From Aeromonas allosaccharophila (GTDB lineage Bacteria; Pseudomonadota; Gammaproteobacteria; Enterobacterales; Aeromonadaceae), in assembly GCF_000819685.1 (NCBI RefSeq), contig NZ_CDBR01000082.1:1-64000 (forward strand): a stretch of DNA of 64,000 bases, written 5' to 3'. A program made the position numbers and the translations under genes. The notes below the pieces were generated by a model that saw nothing but the letters and a program-made list of their open reading frames with translations, did not search any database and had not been told where the DNA came from. Position 1 is the first letter of the stretch. Each line of letters starts with the position of its first letter. Positions 1 through 10,165 of this stretch are shown here, in pieces.

Positions 1-6
1 CCTTAA

Positions 7-42
7 CTGATCGGCATTACGCCGGTCAGGCGCTCTTTTTTT
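7..42 (+). terminator. Possible terminator of a gene left of the window
   Basis: A 9-bp stem (7-15 with 21-29, one G-T pair) and a 5-nt loop are followed after six bases by seven T (36-42) on the plus strand. It would end a plus-strand gene that lies before the window and converges on the yfiB-like gene. Confidence 0.4.
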
Positions 43-68
43 ATGGGTAACAAAACGATAAGAAGGGG

Positions 69-557
69 TTATTGATCGCTGATGACGATGGCGACCCGGC
101 GGTTGGCGGCCCGACCCTCTCTGGTCTTGTTATCCGCCAACGGCATGGTCTCGCCACGGCCATGGATCTCCAGATTGGCGGGTTTCATGCCAACCGAGAC
201 CAGCACATCGGCCACCGACTGGGCCCGCTTCAGGGAGAGTTGCTGGTTGTAGCTGCTCTCGCCGGTATTGTCGGTGTGACCATCCACCCGCGCCTTGTCC
301 AACCCGACACCCAGCAGGGTCTTGCCCAGCTTTTCCACGGATTGGCGAGTCTGGGGATTGAGCGCACCCACGTTGTTGGCAAACAGCACCCGGTTGGCCA
401 GATCCAGCGTCCACCCCTCATCGGTCAGATAAAAGCCCTGCTCCTTGAGCACGGCAATCTGCTCCGCGGTCAACCCCTTGGGCGCGCTCTGGCAACCGGC
501 CAGCAGCGACAACATCAACCCCAGCAGGGTGACTTTCAACAGGTGGGTGATCTTCAT
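69..557 (-). CDS. yfiB: YfiB-like OmpA-family outer-membrane lipoprotein
   Basis: Predicted peptidoglycan-binding lipoprotein of the YfiBNR c-di-GMP switch. In Pseudomonas, YfiB in the outer membrane sequesters the periplasmic inhibitor YfiR and so frees the cyclase YfiN. The start at 557 gives a short lipoprotein signal ending in LLAGC, and an AGAGGAG ribosome site precedes it. An upstream ATG at 590 overlaps the stop of yfiN (ATGA) and would add 11 residues. The C-terminal half is an OmpA-like domain with GHTDNTG and a NxxLSxxRA helix; RREGRAANRRV near the end is the usual peptidoglycan-contact region. It is the last gene of yfiRNB. The family is certain; the specific name rests on the two upstream genes. 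Confidence 0.88.
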   Translation of the reverse strand: MKITHLLKVTLLGLMLSLLAGCQSAPKGLTAEQIAVLKEQGFYLTDEGWTLDLANRVLFANNVGALNPQTRQSVEKLGKTLLGVGLDKARVDGHTDNTGESSYNQQLSLKRAQSVADVLVSVGMKPANLEIHGRGETMPLADNKTREGRAANRRVAIVISDQ

Positions 558-586
558 GGTTTGCTCCTCTCTTTTTTCTATGTTGT

Positions 587-1825
587 TCATGCCTGTTGAG
601 CCAGCGTGTCCGGCTCTCTGTGACGCCCCCGTTTGATCTGATACATGGCCGCATCGGCCTGCTCACACAAGGCGCTGGCACTCATGCCCGCCTGATAGAT
701 GGCAAAGCCGATGCTCACCCCGGCCACCAGCTGACGGCCATCACGCAGCGCCACCGGCTCGCTCATCGCCTGCTGGATGCGGCCTATCACCTCTTCCACC
801 TCATGCTGTCGCTGGAGCGGGCCAACCAGCACCGCAAACTCGTCCCCCCCGAGGCGAAACACCAGATCGTCCGGACGCAACTGATGCTGTATCCGTCTCG
901 AGAGGGCGATCAGCACATCGTCGCCACCATTGTGGCCGAAGGTATCGTTGATCTGCTTGAAGCGATCGCAGTCGAGATAGAGCAGCGCAAATCCCTCCTG
1001 CTCGCCGAGGGAGATGGCCTGCGCGAGCCGCGCTTCAAACAGGGCGCGATTGGGTAGACCGGTGAGGGCATCGTGGGTCGCCTGATGGAGCAGGCTGGCA
1101 TTCTCGCGGGCTTGCTGAGCCTGCCAGGCTTGCAATTCATCCAGCAGGGAGTTGAAGTCATCCCCCAGCTCGTTGAGCTCGACGATATCGGCCGGTGGCG
1201 CCCGCATCCCCAGGGTGCGTTGCCGGCGTACCGAGTGGGCAACCCGTGCCAGTTTGCGCAGCGGCGAGGTGATGGAGACCTGCATCCGGCCAGCCACATA
1301 GAGTGCCACCAGTGCGCTCACCACCAGACAGACCACCATCGCCAGCAGTGCCGAGAGTAAAAACAGCAGCAGGTACTCGCCATGACCGCGCAACTCGATG
1401 GTGGCGATCTGCTCGCCGCCCCGCAGCATGGGCGTCTTGACCGGCCCCGGCATGAGCAGTTGGGCCAGATAGTCTTCGAGCGTCACCAGCGGATTGCTTC
1501 TGGGGCGCACCCAGCTGGCGAGCGGTTTCCCATCGGTGAGGACGATGCGAGCCTCGGCGACCTCCTCGTGGGCGACAATCCCGCCGAGCGCCTCGCTCGC
1601 CGCCTCCTCATCGTGGAACACCACCGCCGCCTCGGCGCTGTAACTGATGGCGCGGGCCACCAGCTCCAGATTGTGGGCGGCGTAAAAGCGCACCACCAGC
1701 AGGGCAACCAGCGTAAAGAAGAGTCCCGCCACACTGACGGCGGTGATGGCAGCCACCAGATGGGTTCGCCCCAGGCTCTGACGCAGAGTCAGACGGCGGG
1801 GAGCCGCGCTCACCTGTCGTCTCAT
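587..1825 (-). CDS. yfiN: YfiN-like membrane diguanylate cyclase
   Basis: Makes c-di-GMP from GTP at the inner membrane, promoting biofilm over motility. There are two membrane helices (about residues 24-48 and 150-178) around a periplasmic sensor of about 100 residues, then a HAMP-like linker (180-230) and a GGDEF domain with GGDEF at 326-330. The product-inhibition site RPDD (317-320) lies five residues before it, so feedback by c-di-GMP is probably kept. The periplasmic part fits the CHASE8-type domain that YfiR clamps. Its ATG overlaps the yfiR stop (ATGA, 1822-1825), and its own TGA overlaps a possible ATG of yfiB, so the three genes look translationally coupled. Confidence 0.9.
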   Translation of the reverse strand: MRRQVSAAPRRLTLRQSLGRTHLVAAITAVSVAGLFFTLVALLVVRFYAAHNLELVARAISYSAEAAVVFHDEEAASEALGGIVAHEEVAEARIVLTDGKPLASWVRPRSNPLVTLEDYLAQLLMPGPVKTPMLRGGEQIATIELRGHGEYLLLFLLSALLAMVVCLVVSALVALYVAGRMQVSITSPLRKLARVAHSVRRQRTLGMRAPPADIVELNELGDDFNSLLDELQAWQAQQARENASLLHQATHDALTGLPNRALFEARLAQAISLGEQEGFALLYLDCDRFKQINDTFGHNGGDDVLIALSRRIQHQLRPDDLVFRLGGDEFAVLVGPLQRQHEVEEVIGRIQQAMSEPVALRDGRQLVAGVSIGFAIYQAGMSASALCEQADAAMYQIKRGRHREPDTLAQQA

Positions 1826-2379
1826 GGGACCCCCTTGTCGGCATGGGCCAGCTTGAGTACGGCGGGATGTACCCGCACGCCACTGAGCGCCAGGGCATCG
1901 AGGTTGACGTTAAAGCGCACCCGCTCGCTGCCCGGCGAGGCCTGCAGACAGAACACCGAGCTGGTGGAGCAGTCGTGGTTGTATTCGCTGATGCTGAGCA
2001 CAGGGTGGCCCTGCAGGCGGGCAAACAGCGCAAGCCGGGTCGGTTCATCGAGTACCCCCAGATAGAGCACATCGCAGTTGTCGCTGATGGCGGGGTCGCT
2101 CGCCTCGTAACGATTGACCTGAACGGCGCGGCCATTGGCCTGACGATCGATGGTAAAGAGGGCGCCAGCATATTCGGTCGGCGCCGCCACGCACATTCGC
2201 AGCACCGCAGGTTCGGTGGGCCAGCGGGTGTAGCTCAGAATATCGAGCACCAGCTCTCTGACGGCCATCGCCCGGCTCTCCGCCGCCGTTTCCGCCAGTG
2301 CGCGGGGCAACAGCAGCCCGAACGCCACCAACAGGAGCGCCAGACGAGCAAGGGGACGGGGGGAAACGAGTAACAGCAT
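1822..2379 (-). CDS. yfiR: YfiR-like periplasmic inhibitor (DUF4154)
   Basis: Predicted periplasmic repressor of the YfiN cyclase, with a redox-sensitive fold. I chose the ATG at 2379 because it starts a classic signal peptide (hydrophobic core about 12-24, cleavage after ALA near 29) and gives 185 residues, the usual size; a longer open frame reaches 2571. Four cysteines (63, 102, 137, 144) have the same spacing as the two disulfide pairs I remember for Pseudomonas YfiR (71-110, 145-152). It is the first gene of the yfiRNB operon and overlaps yfiN by four bases. Confidence 0.88.
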   Translation of the reverse strand: MLLLVSPRPLARLALLLVAFGLLLPRALAETAAESRAMAVRELVLDILSYTRWPTEPAVLRMCVAAPTEYAGALFTIDRQANGRAVQVNRYEASDPAISDNCDVLYLGVLDEPTRLALFARLQGHPVLSISEYNHDCSTSSVFCLQASPGSERVRFNVNLDALALSGVRVHPAVLKLAHADKGVP

Positions 2380-2510
2380 GATCGGGTACTGGCCGCCTTG
2401 ACAACACCGCAGCAGTGGCACTGCGGTTCGGGTAAATGAACTCTGATAGTAAGGTGGCTTATGCTGCTCTGACAACTCTCCCCTGCCCTCGTTTTCGGGC
2501 GCAGAGTCAA

Positions 2511-2542
2511 TAAACGCAAGAGCCCGTCTGGTGACGGGCTCT
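2511..2542 (-). terminator. Terminator of tyrR
   Basis: A perfect 10-bp stem (2519-2528 with 2533-2542) and a 4-nt loop lie 26 bases after the tyrR stop. On the minus strand the stem is followed by TTGCGTTTATT, a weak T tract. Confidence 0.7.
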
Positions 2543-2567
2543 GTGATGGCAGGCATCAAGCGCGAGC

Positions 2568-4115
2568 TCACTTCTTGCTGATGCCATATTCCCGCAGCTT
2601 GTTGGCGATGGCGGTGTGCGACACGCCCAGGCGCTTGGCCAGCTGGCGCGTTGACGGGAAGGCAGGATAGAGCCGGGCCAGCAGCTGGCTCTCGAAGCGC
2701 TTCACCGCATCGTCGAGATTCCCCTCAAACCACTCGTCGATCAGCGGCATGGTATCGGCCGCCACCGGCAGATCGATCTGCTCGGGCCCCAGCTCATCCC
2801 CTTCCAGCAGGGTCATGGCGCGGTAGAGACAGTTGCGCAGCTGGCGCACGTTGCCCGGCCAGCGATAGGCGGTCAGGTAGTCGGCCATGTTGCGGGTAAA
2901 GCGCGGACGGGGTCGCTGCAACTCGCTGGCAAAGCGGGAGACAAACTGCTGGGCCAGCACCATGATGTCTGCCTTGCGCTCGCGCAGGGGGGGCAGCGCC
3001 AGACTGAGCACGTTGAGGCGGTAGTAGAGATCCTCGCGGAAGGTTCCCTCGTGCACCAGATCCAGCAACTGCTTCTGGGTGGTGCAGATGAAACGCACGT
3101 TGACCTTCACCTCCTGCTCGTCACCGACTCGGCGGAATACCCCATCCTGCAACACCCGCAAAAACTTGGTCTGCAGATGGGGAGACATGTCGCCGATCTC
3201 GTCCAGCATCAGGGTGCCGCCGCTCGCCAGCTCCAGCACGCCGCGCTTGCCCTCGGTGTTGTTGCCAAAGGCGCCGGGGGCATAACCAAACAGCTCGCTC
3301 TCGGCCACGTTATCGGGCATGGCGGCGCAGTTGAGGGCCATAAAGGGGTGGCTGGAGCGCAGGCTGGCCCCGTGACAGGCACGGGCCAGCAGCTCCTTGC
3401 CGGTGCCGGTCTCGCCGACAATCAGCAGCGGTGCGTCCTGCATCGCCAGTTTACGCGCTTGCGACAGCACCTCTTTCATCTTGGGACTCTCGGCCTGCAG
3501 ATGCTCGAAGCCCCCCACTTCCACCGCATGAAGCGCGCTGAAGTGCAGGCCGACCCGACGGGCAGATTTGAGCACCACCACGGCACCGGCCAGCGCCTGC
3601 TTGCCGCGGGCTTCTGCCACGAACAGCGGCATCAGATCTGCCAGATACTCTTCGCCATTGAAACTGAGCTTGCAGGTCTGCGGCTTGATCTCGCTCGCCT
3701 CCAGCCAGCGGGTGAAGGAGAAACCCTTGACCAGCGAACCGAGCGCCACGCCGCGCACCTCCTCCACCGGCAAGCCGAGGGTGGTGAGGGCCGACTGGTT
3801 GGCCTGGGTCACCTTGCCCTTGCTGTCGAGGGAGAAGACCAGATCCGGCAGCGCCTTGAGCAGCGCCTCGATCTCGTGGTGCTCTCGCTCGGAAGGCATG
3901 TAGGGGATGGTCTTGACGTCGTAGACGCCGGGAATACGGCGGATCTCCGGCATCAGGTGCTGAAAATCACTGAACTCCAGCTCGGGAAAGTTGAGATAGA
4001 TGATGCCTGAGGTATCGATTTCGATGCCGCGCAGATCGATATTGTGCTCCACCAAGCGGTCGAGCAGTTCCCGGGTCAGGCCCAGGCGGTCTTCACAGCT
4101 GACTTCAAGACGCAT
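2568..4115 (-). CDS. tyrR: TyrR, regulator of aromatic amino acid genes
   Basis: DNA-binding regulator that responds to tyrosine, phenylalanine and tryptophan. Order: N-terminal ACT domain (1-75), PAS domain (78-190), AAA+ domain with Walker A GETGTGKE (234-241) and a C-terminal Fis-like helix-turn-helix. The loop that carries GAFTGA in sigma-54 activators reads GAFGNN here, as expected for TyrR proteins that work with sigma-70. I chose ATG 4115 because MRLEV is where TyrR proteins normally begin; a GTG at 4124 would add three residues. An AGGAAG ribosome site lies upstream. It sits beside phhAB, a known TyrR target in other bacteria, and two TyrR-box-like sites lie upstream of phhA. Confidence 0.96.
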   Translation of the reverse strand: MRLEVSCEDRLGLTRELLDRLVEHNIDLRGIEIDTSGIIYLNFPELEFSDFQHLMPEIRRIPGVYDVKTIPYMPSEREHHEIEALLKALPDLVFSLDSKGKVTQANQSALTTLGLPVEEVRGVALGSLVKGFSFTRWLEASEIKPQTCKLSFNGEEYLADLMPLFVAEARGKQALAGAVVVLKSARRVGLHFSALHAVEVGGFEHLQAESPKMKEVLSQARKLAMQDAPLLIVGETGTGKELLARACHGASLRSSHPFMALNCAAMPDNVAESELFGYAPGAFGNNTEGKRGVLELASGGTLMLDEIGDMSPHLQTKFLRVLQDGVFRRVGDEQEVKVNVRFICTTQKQLLDLVHEGTFREDLYYRLNVLSLALPPLRERKADIMVLAQQFVSRFASELQRPRPRFTRNMADYLTAYRWPGNVRQLRNCLYRAMTLLEGDELGPEQIDLPVAADTMPLIDEWFEGNLDDAVKRFESQLLARLYPAFPSTRQLAKRLGVSHTAIANKLREYGISKK

Positions 4116-4194
4116 TCGGGACACACTTCCTAGCTAACTCTATGAATGAGCGGATAATACAGTCTCGATCCCCCCAGTGCGAGCGCCAGCCCAT

Positions 4195-4231
4195 AAAAAT
4201 GCGGGCCTGCCCCGCTTTCGCAGGCAGGCCC
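4195..4231 (-). terminator. Terminator of phhAB
   Basis: A 9-bp stem (4203-4211 with 4223-4231) is followed on the minus strand by GCATTTTTATG. It lies after both phhB and the duplicated phhB tail, so it was probably the original operon end. Confidence 0.75.
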
Positions 4232-4263
4232 GGGTCAACCGATGACGCTGGTGTGGGGTGCGA

Positions 4264-4378
4264 TTACCGGAGCAACTGATCGGGGCGCGCCGCCATGATG
4301 AAGTCGTTGCGATGCAAACCGCCGATCTTATGCATCCACCAGCTGACGGTCACCTTCCCCCATTCGGTCAGAAATGCA
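4264..4378 (-). pseudogene. Second copy of the phhB 3' end
   Basis: About 38 codons in frame up to a TAA (4264-4266) repeat the C-terminus of Phh[13 protein letters not shown], then [16 protein letters not shown]. Against the intact gene most base changes are synonymous (GAG/GAA, CAC/CAT, GGA/GGT, AGA/CGG), with three amino acid changes near the end. There is no start or ribosome site and the 5' part is absent. It lies between phhB and the operon terminator. I read it as the tail of an older or foreign phhB allele left after recombination. Confidence 0.85.
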
Positions 4379-4413
4379 GGAAGGGGGATACTCCGCCTCA
4401 ACCTGTTCTCAGA

Positions 4414-4752
4414 TTATCTGGGCAATTGGTCTGTACGCGCAGCCATGATGAAGTCGTTGCGGTGTAATCCGCCGATCTTGTGGGTCCACCAGCTGACGGT
4501 CACCTTCCCCCACTCGGTCAGGATGGCCGGATGATGGAACTCCGCTTCCGCCAGCTCCCCCAGGCTGTTGGTAAAGGCCAGCGCCTCCTTGAAGTTGCGA
4601 AACGTAAATTCCCGCCGCAGTTGCAGCGCCCCCTCCTCCACCAGCGGCTGCCAGTCGGGAATAAGCTGCATCAGCTCGCGCAGCTCCTCATCGCTCACCT
4701 TGGGGGCATCGGCGCGACACGCTTCACACTGTTGGCTGGCCAGTTCGGACAT
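4414..4752 (-). CDS. phhB: Pterin-4a-carbinolamine dehydratase
   Basis: Recycles the tetrahydrobiopterin-type cofactor of phenylalanine hydroxylase by dehydrating 4a-hydroxytetrahydropterin. The 112-residue length is typical. Family marks are the central [11 protein letters not shown] helix, AEFHHPAI with the catalytic histidines, and W(T)HKIGGL near the end. It follows phhA on the same strand after 63 bases. An SD-like AGGAG lies before the ATG. The last codons contain TTA, ACA and AGA, uncommon in neighbouring genes, while the tail copy downstream uses TTG, CCC and CGG, so the present 3' end may be the imported one. Confidence 0.95.
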   Translation of the reverse strand: MSELASQQCEACRADAPKVSDEELRELMQLIPDWQPLVEEGALQLRREFTFRNFKEALAFTNSLGELAEAEFHHPAILTEWGKVTVSWWTHKIGGLHRNDFIMAARTDQLPR

Positions 4753-4815
4753 GGGTTACTCCTGCTTGAATTAATGAAAAATTAATGAAAATGAAATAGG
4801 GTTGTTTGCTTTTGG

Positions 4816-5610
4816 TCAGCTCGCCTGTTTGCCAGCGGCAACCTCAAAACGCGGCGGATAGAGGCCAAGCCGACTGGCCTCGGCCAGAGCTGCCATGATC
4901 TCCTCCCCGGTCAGTTGGTAGAGATGATCGAGACTCGGCAGCACAAAATAGGTGGGCTGCATGATGTCGATGCGATACGGGGTGCGCAGCACGGTCAGCA
5001 GGTCGAAGGGTTGCAGCAGCGGCTGACCGGAAAGGGCATAAGCAGTCTCGCCGATGGAGGAGAGAATACCGCCGCCGTAGATCCGCAGCCCGTCCGCCGT
5101 CGCCAGCAGGCCAAACTCCACGGTGAACCAGTAGAGCCGCGCCAGAAAGACCCGCTGCTCCTTGCTCGCCTGCTGCCCCAACTGGCCGTAAAGATGGGTA
5201 AAGTGGGCAAATGCCGGATTGGTCAGCATGGCGCAGTGGCCGAAGATCTCGTGAAAGATATCGGGCTCTTGCAGGTAGTCGAGCTCGTCACGGCGCCGGA
5301 TAAAGGTCGCCACCGGAAACTGGCGATTGGCCAGCAGGGCGAAGAAGCGATCGAACGAGATAAGCGCAGGCACTGCCGCCACCGACCAGCCGGTCGCAGA
5401 CTGCAAGACGGCGTTGATCTCGGCCAGCTGGGGGATGCGATCACGGGGCAATCCCAGCCTGTCGAGACCGGCCAGATACTCGTCACACCCCTTGCCAGCA
5501 AGAGCGGCGAACTGGCGCTCAATCAGGATCTGCCAGGTACCATGCTCCTCGTTGCTGTAGTGGATCACCCCGTCAGCATCCGGCTGGTGGGCGGTATAAC
5601 AGGTTGCCAT
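4816..5610 (-). CDS. phhA: Phenylalanine-4-hydroxylase
   Basis: Iron- and pterin-dependent monooxygenase converting phenylalanine to tyrosine in the cytoplasm. With the start at 5610 (MATCYTAHQ, preceded by AGAGGA ten bases upstream) the protein has 264 residues, as in other bacterial single-domain enzymes. The iron ligands are visible: H120 and H125 in DIFHEIFGHC and E165 in TVEFGL. An ATG at 5634 would add eight residues. It is the first gene of phhAB. A TyrR-box-like site overlaps the likely promoter region at 5669-5686. Confidence 0.96.
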   Translation of the reverse strand: MATCYTAHQPDADGVIHYSNEEHGTWQILIERQFAALAGKGCDEYLAGLDRLGLPRDRIPQLAEINAVLQSATGWSVAAVPALISFDRFFALLANRQFPVATFIRRRDELDYLQEPDIFHEIFGHCAMLTNPAFAHFTHLYGQLGQQASKEQRVFLARLYWFTVEFGLLATADGLRIYGGGILSSIGETAYALSGQPLLQPFDLLTVLRTPYRIDIMQPTYFVLPSLDHLYQLTGEEIMAALAEASRLGLYPPRFEVAAGKQAS

Positions 5611-5668
5611 AGCGGTTCCATCCTCTGGCGCCACATCCAGGCGCCTTGCCGTTTCATCACGGTTTTAC

Positions 5669-5686
5669 TGTAACGAAATGGCAACA
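5669..5686 (-). promoter_or_regulatory. Possible TyrR box close to phhA
   Basis: On the plus strand TGTAAC-N6-GCAACA has the invariant G and C of the TyrR consensus TGTAAA-N6-TTTACA. It lies about 60 bases before the phhA start. Confidence 0.45.
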
Positions 5687-5716
5687 AAAAAAGCAGCCGA
5701 CCCATGAGTCGGCTGC
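5684..5716 (-). terminator. Terminator of the ydcSTUVW-like operon
   Basis: A 9-bp stem (5693-5701 with 5708-5716), a 6-nt loop and a run of seven T on the minus strand make a strong intrinsic terminator after the patD gene. The T tract touches the TyrR-box-like site before phhA. Confidence 0.88.
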
Positions 5717-5726
5717 CGGAAACAGT

Positions 5727-5744
5727 TGTAAATAAATTGTGACA
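5727..5744 (-). promoter_or_regulatory. Possible upstream TyrR box
   Basis: TGTAAA-N6-GTGACA matches the first half-site of the TyrR consensus fully and the second in four of six bases. It is 58 bases from the other box and lies upstream of the operon terminator, between patD and phhA. Confidence 0.5.
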
Positions 5745-5763
5745 ACCCGCTAACCGATCCCCA

Positions 5764-7194
5764 CTACAACTTGACCATGATATGGCGCGGCACCGTGTAA
5801 TCCTCCAGCGCATAGAGGGAGAGATCCTTGCCGTAGCCCGACATCTTCATGCCGCCGTGAGGCATCTCGGAGGTGAGCATGAAATGGGTGTTGATCCAGG
5901 TGCAGCCATATTGCAGGTGGCTGGCCACCTTGCTGGCTAGGCTCAAATCCCGGGTCCAGACCGACGAGGCTAGACCATAGTCCGAGTCATTGGCCCACTG
6001 CACCACCTGCTCGGCATCGTTGAAACGGGTCACCGACACCACGGGACCAAACACCTCGCGCCGCACGATCTCATCCTCCTGCCGAGCTCCGACAATCAGG
6101 GTTGGCTCGAAGAAGAAGCCGTTGCCGGGGCGTATCTTGCCCCCTGCCGTCACCTCCACATGACCGCTGCTCTGGGCCCGCTCGACAAAGCTGGCGACCC
6201 GGTTACGCTGTCTGTCGGAGATAAGTGGCCCCATCTCGACCCCCTCCTCGTACTGGCTGCCCACCTTGATGGAGGCTACCGCCTCGGTCATGGCAGCGAC
6301 GAACTTGTCGTAGATCTTGCCCTGGGCATAGATACGGCAGGCGGCGGTGCAATCTTGCCCTGCATTGTAGAAACCGAAGGTACGAATACCCGCCACCACC
6401 GCCTCCAGATCCGCATCGTCGAAGATGATCACCGGTGCCTTGCCCCCCAGCTCAAGGTGGGTGCGCTTCATGGTGCGGGCGGCGCTTTGCAGGATCTTCT
6501 GGCCGGTGGCGATATCGCCGGTGAGCGACACCATCCGTACCAGCGGGTGCTCCACCAGCGGTGCCCCCACGCTTTCCCCCCGCCCGCAGATGACGTTGAT
6601 AACGCCGCGGGGGAAGATCTCGCTGGCCAGTTCGGCAAGACGCAAGGCGGTGAGCGGGGTCTGCTCGGAGGGTTTGAGCACCACCGTATTGCCCGCCGCC
6701 AGCACCGGCGCCATCTTCCAGGCCGCCATCATCAGCGGGTAGTTCCAGGGGGCGATACTGCCCACAACACCTATGGGGTCGCGGCGGATCATGCTGGTGT
6801 GCCCCTCGAGATACTCCCCCGCCAGCGGCCCTTGCAGACAGCGGGCCGCCCCGGCAAAGAAGCGGAAGCAGTCCACCACCGCAGGCAGCTCGTCATTGAG
6901 CACCGCCAGATAGGGTTTGCCGCAGTTGAGGGATTCGAGCGCCGCAAACTCCTCGGCGTGGCGCTCGACGAGATCCGCCAGACGCAGCAGCAGGTTGCTG
7001 CGGCTTGCCGGGGTGGTGCGGCTCCACTGGGCGAAGGCGCGCTGGGCACCGTTCACAGCCCGGTTCACCTGTTCGAACGAGGCTTCGGGCACGGCGGCGA
7101 TCTGTTCGCCGTTGGCCGGGTTGAGAATGGGTTCGGCCTGCCCCTCGCCGGTCACAAACTGGCCATCAATCAAGAGTTGGGTAGAGAGTTTCAT
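5764..7194 (-). CDS. patD: Gamma-aminobutyraldehyde dehydrogenase (PatD/YdcW type)
   Basis: NAD-dependent aldehyde dehydrogenase that converts 4-aminobutanal, made from putrescine, to GABA. Full-length ALDH of 476 residues: NWY-type motif [10 protein letters not shown], catalytic Glu in LELGGKAP, catalytic Cys in [15 protein letters not shown], and the end [16 protein letters not shown], which I know from YdcW. Start 7194 has AAGGATG upstream; an ATG at 7227 overlapping the ydcV stop would add 11 residues. Last gene of the operon, so transport and breakdown of a polyamine-type substrate are joined. Confidence 0.93.
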   Translation of the reverse strand: MKLSTQLLIDGQFVTGEGQAEPILNPANGEQIAAVPEASFEQVNRAVNGAQRAFAQWSRTTPASRSNLLLRLADLVERHAEEFAALESLNCGKPYLAVLNDELPAVVDCFRFFAGAARCLQGPLAGEYLEGHTSMIRRDPIGVVGSIAPWNYPLMMAAWKMAPVLAAGNTVVLKPSEQTPLTALRLAELASEIFPRGVINVICGRGESVGAPLVEHPLVRMVSLTGDIATGQKILQSAARTMKRTHLELGGKAPVIIFDDADLEAVVAGIRTFGFYNAGQDCTAACRIYAQGKIYDKFVAAMTEAVASIKVGSQYEEGVEMGPLISDRQRNRVASFVERAQSSGHVEVTAGGKIRPGNGFFFEPTLIVGARQEDEIVRREVFGPVVSVTRFNDAEQVVQWANDSDYGLASSVWTRDLSLASKVASHLQYGCTWINTHFMLTSEMPHGGMKMSGYGKDLSLYALEDYTVPRHIMVKL

Positions 7195-7223
7195 GGTTGC
7201 ATCCTTGCGCACGCGTTGAGTCA

Positions 7224-8051
7224 TCATTTGCCACTGCCAGCGACATCATGGGTGTCGCGAGTGAGGTAGTAGGCAAGCAAAATAGGGATAGTGGTGAAGG
7301 CCACTATGATGAGGGCCACCACGTTGGTGACCGGCCTGTCTCGGGGACGGATCAGCTCCTGATACATCCAGATGGGCAGGGTGGTCTGCTGGCCCGCCGT
7401 GAAGGTAGTGACAATCACTTCGTCAAAGCTCAGGGCAAAGGCCAGCATGCCCCCCGCCAGCAGCGCCGTGGCCAGATTGGGCAGGATCACGTAGCGCAGG
7501 GTCTGGAAGCCGTCGGCCCCGAGATCCATCGACGCCTCGATGAGGCTCTGGTTGGTGCGGCGAAAACGGGCCAGCGCATTGTTGTAGACCACCACCACAC
7601 AAAAGGTGGCGTGGCCGATAACGATGGTCCAGAAGCTGAACGGGATCTCCATCAAGCCGTAGGCCGAGCGCAGCGCGATACCGGTGACAATACCGGGCAG
7701 CGCGATGGGCAGCACCAGCAAGAGCGACACCACCTCCTGACCGAAGAAGCGGCTGCGGGCAATGGCCCCTGCCGCCAAGGTGCCGAGGATCATGGCCGCC
7801 AGCGTCGCCAGCCCAGCAACCTCCAGCGACAGCTGGATGGCACGCCACACATCGGGGCGATTGAGGGTCACCTCGAACCACTTGAGGGTGAGTCCGGGGG
7901 GCGGAAACTGGTAGCTCTTGCTCTCGCTGGTGAAGGCGTAGAGGAAGATAAACAGAATGGGAAAGTGCAGGAACAAGAGTCCACCGATGGCGGCGTACTT
8001 GATCAGGCCCGAAGGGCGCTCTCCCTGACGGCTCACTGAGCTAGCTGACAT
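7224..8051 (-). CDS. ydcV: ABC transporter permease, polyamine type (YdcV-like)
   Basis: Second inner-membrane permease of a polyamine-type importer. Six hydrophobic segments are visible and the EAA loop ([23 protein letters not shown]) that docks on the ATPase is complete. It follows ydcU after 35 bases and overlaps the possible upstream ATG of patD. Family assignment is firm; the substrate (putrescine or spermidine) is inferred from the dehydrogenase in the same operon. Confidence 0.9.
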   Translation of the reverse strand: MSASSVSRQGERPSGLIKYAAIGGLLFLHFPILFIFLYAFTSESKSYQFPPPGLTLKWFEVTLNRPDVWRAIQLSLEVAGLATLAAMILGTLAAGAIARSRFFGQEVVSLLLVLPIALPGIVTGIALRSAYGLMEIPFSFWTIVIGHATFCVVVVYNNALARFRRTNQSLIEASMDLGADGFQTLRYVILPNLATALLAGGMLAFALSFDEVIVTTFTAGQQTTLPIWMYQELIRPRDRPVTNVVALIIVAFTTIPILLAYYLTRDTHDVAGSGK

Positions 8052-8086
8052 GACGGCCTCCTTGCTGCCGGTTCAAATCGATAGGG

Positions 8087-9051
8087 TCAAAGCGCATCAA
8101 AAGCCCCCAGTCGTTTCGCAATCGCCAGATAGATGGCGATGATAAGGATCGGCACCAGCGAGAAGGCGGCGGCAAAGGGCAGATTGCCCGCCGTTCCCTG
8201 CTGCATGTAGACCACCTGACCGATATACATGGTCGAGTTGCCGATGATGCCGGGGATGATGTAATCACCTAGGGTCAGCGAGAAGGTGAAAATGGAGCCC
8301 GCCACCACACCGGGCAACGCCAGCGGCAGGATCAGGTTGCGAAAGGTCTGGGCGGGTGTCGCCCCCAGATCGCTGCTCGCCTCCAGCAGGGATCGCGGAA
8401 TACGCTCCACCGCCGCCTGAATGGGCAGGATCATGAAGGGCAGCCAGACATAGACGAACACGATAAAGGTGCCGAGCCGCGAGAAGGAGAGCGACGGGCC
8501 ACCGATCACCGGCAGGGAGAGGATGGCATCGAGCAGCCACTCCAACCCCATGCTGTCCGCCAGCCAGCTCACTACCCCCTCCTTGGCCAAGATCAGCTTC
8601 CAGGCGTAGACCCGCACCAGATAGCTGGACCAGAGCGGCAGCATGATCCCCACATAGAACAGCGCCCGGGTCTTGCCACTGGTGTAGCGTGCCATGTAGT
8701 AGGCAACCGGAAAACCGAGCAGGGCGCAGGCCAGGGTCACCAGCAGCGACATGCCGACGGTGCGGCCGATCACATCCAGATTCTCCGGTCGCAGCAGGGC
8801 GACGAAGTTTTGCAGCCCCAGCTCGTGGCGCACCTGACCGCTGAACTCGTCCAGCCCGAACAGGGAGTTGGAGAGCAGCATCAGCAAGGAGCCGACATAG
8901 ATGATGCCGAGCCACAACAGCGGCGGCCCCAACAGGATCGCCAGCAGCAGGCCGGGTCGGCCATAGAGCAGGGTCGAGAGGCGCCGTAGCGGCCTGAAAC
9001 GGGCAGGGTCGGGCTGATGGTTCATGGCAAGACTCGCACTGTGAGGGGCAC

Positions 9052-9055
<4 letters not shown>
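8087..9055 (-). CDS. ydcU: ABC transporter permease, polyamine type (YdcU-like)
   Basis: First permease of the importer, 322 residues. A cytoplasmic N-terminus of about 30 residues precedes six membrane helices. The EAA loop reads LLEASSDLGATPAQTFRNLILPL. Its ATG overlaps the ydcT stop by four bases; MNHQ, 11 codons further, is another possible start. Paralogue of the neighbouring permease, as is usual in this importer class. Confidence 0.9.
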
Positions 9056-10065
<1,010 letters not shown>

Positions 10066-10090
10066 GGGGCGTCCTTGTCTGTGCTGGGAT

Positions 10091-10112
10091 GGGCCGGACT
10101 CCTGTCCGGCCC
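10091..10112 (-). other. Intercistronic hairpin between ydcS and ydcT
   Basis: A perfect 9-bp stem (10091-10099 with 10104-10112) and a 4-nt loop, with no T run. Such a structure after a binding-protein gene could stabilise its 3' end or damp read-through, giving more binding protein than membrane subunits. Confidence 0.6.
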
Positions 10113-10165
10113 GCTTGATTACCCGATTTGGGCAGTTGTGCAGAGGAGGCGCTGCTCACCCTGCC

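Noticed and set aside
4258..4534. Two overlapping plus-strand frames with repeated sequence
   Set aside because: They are the reverse of phhB and its tail copy; the repeat is explained by the minus-strand coding.
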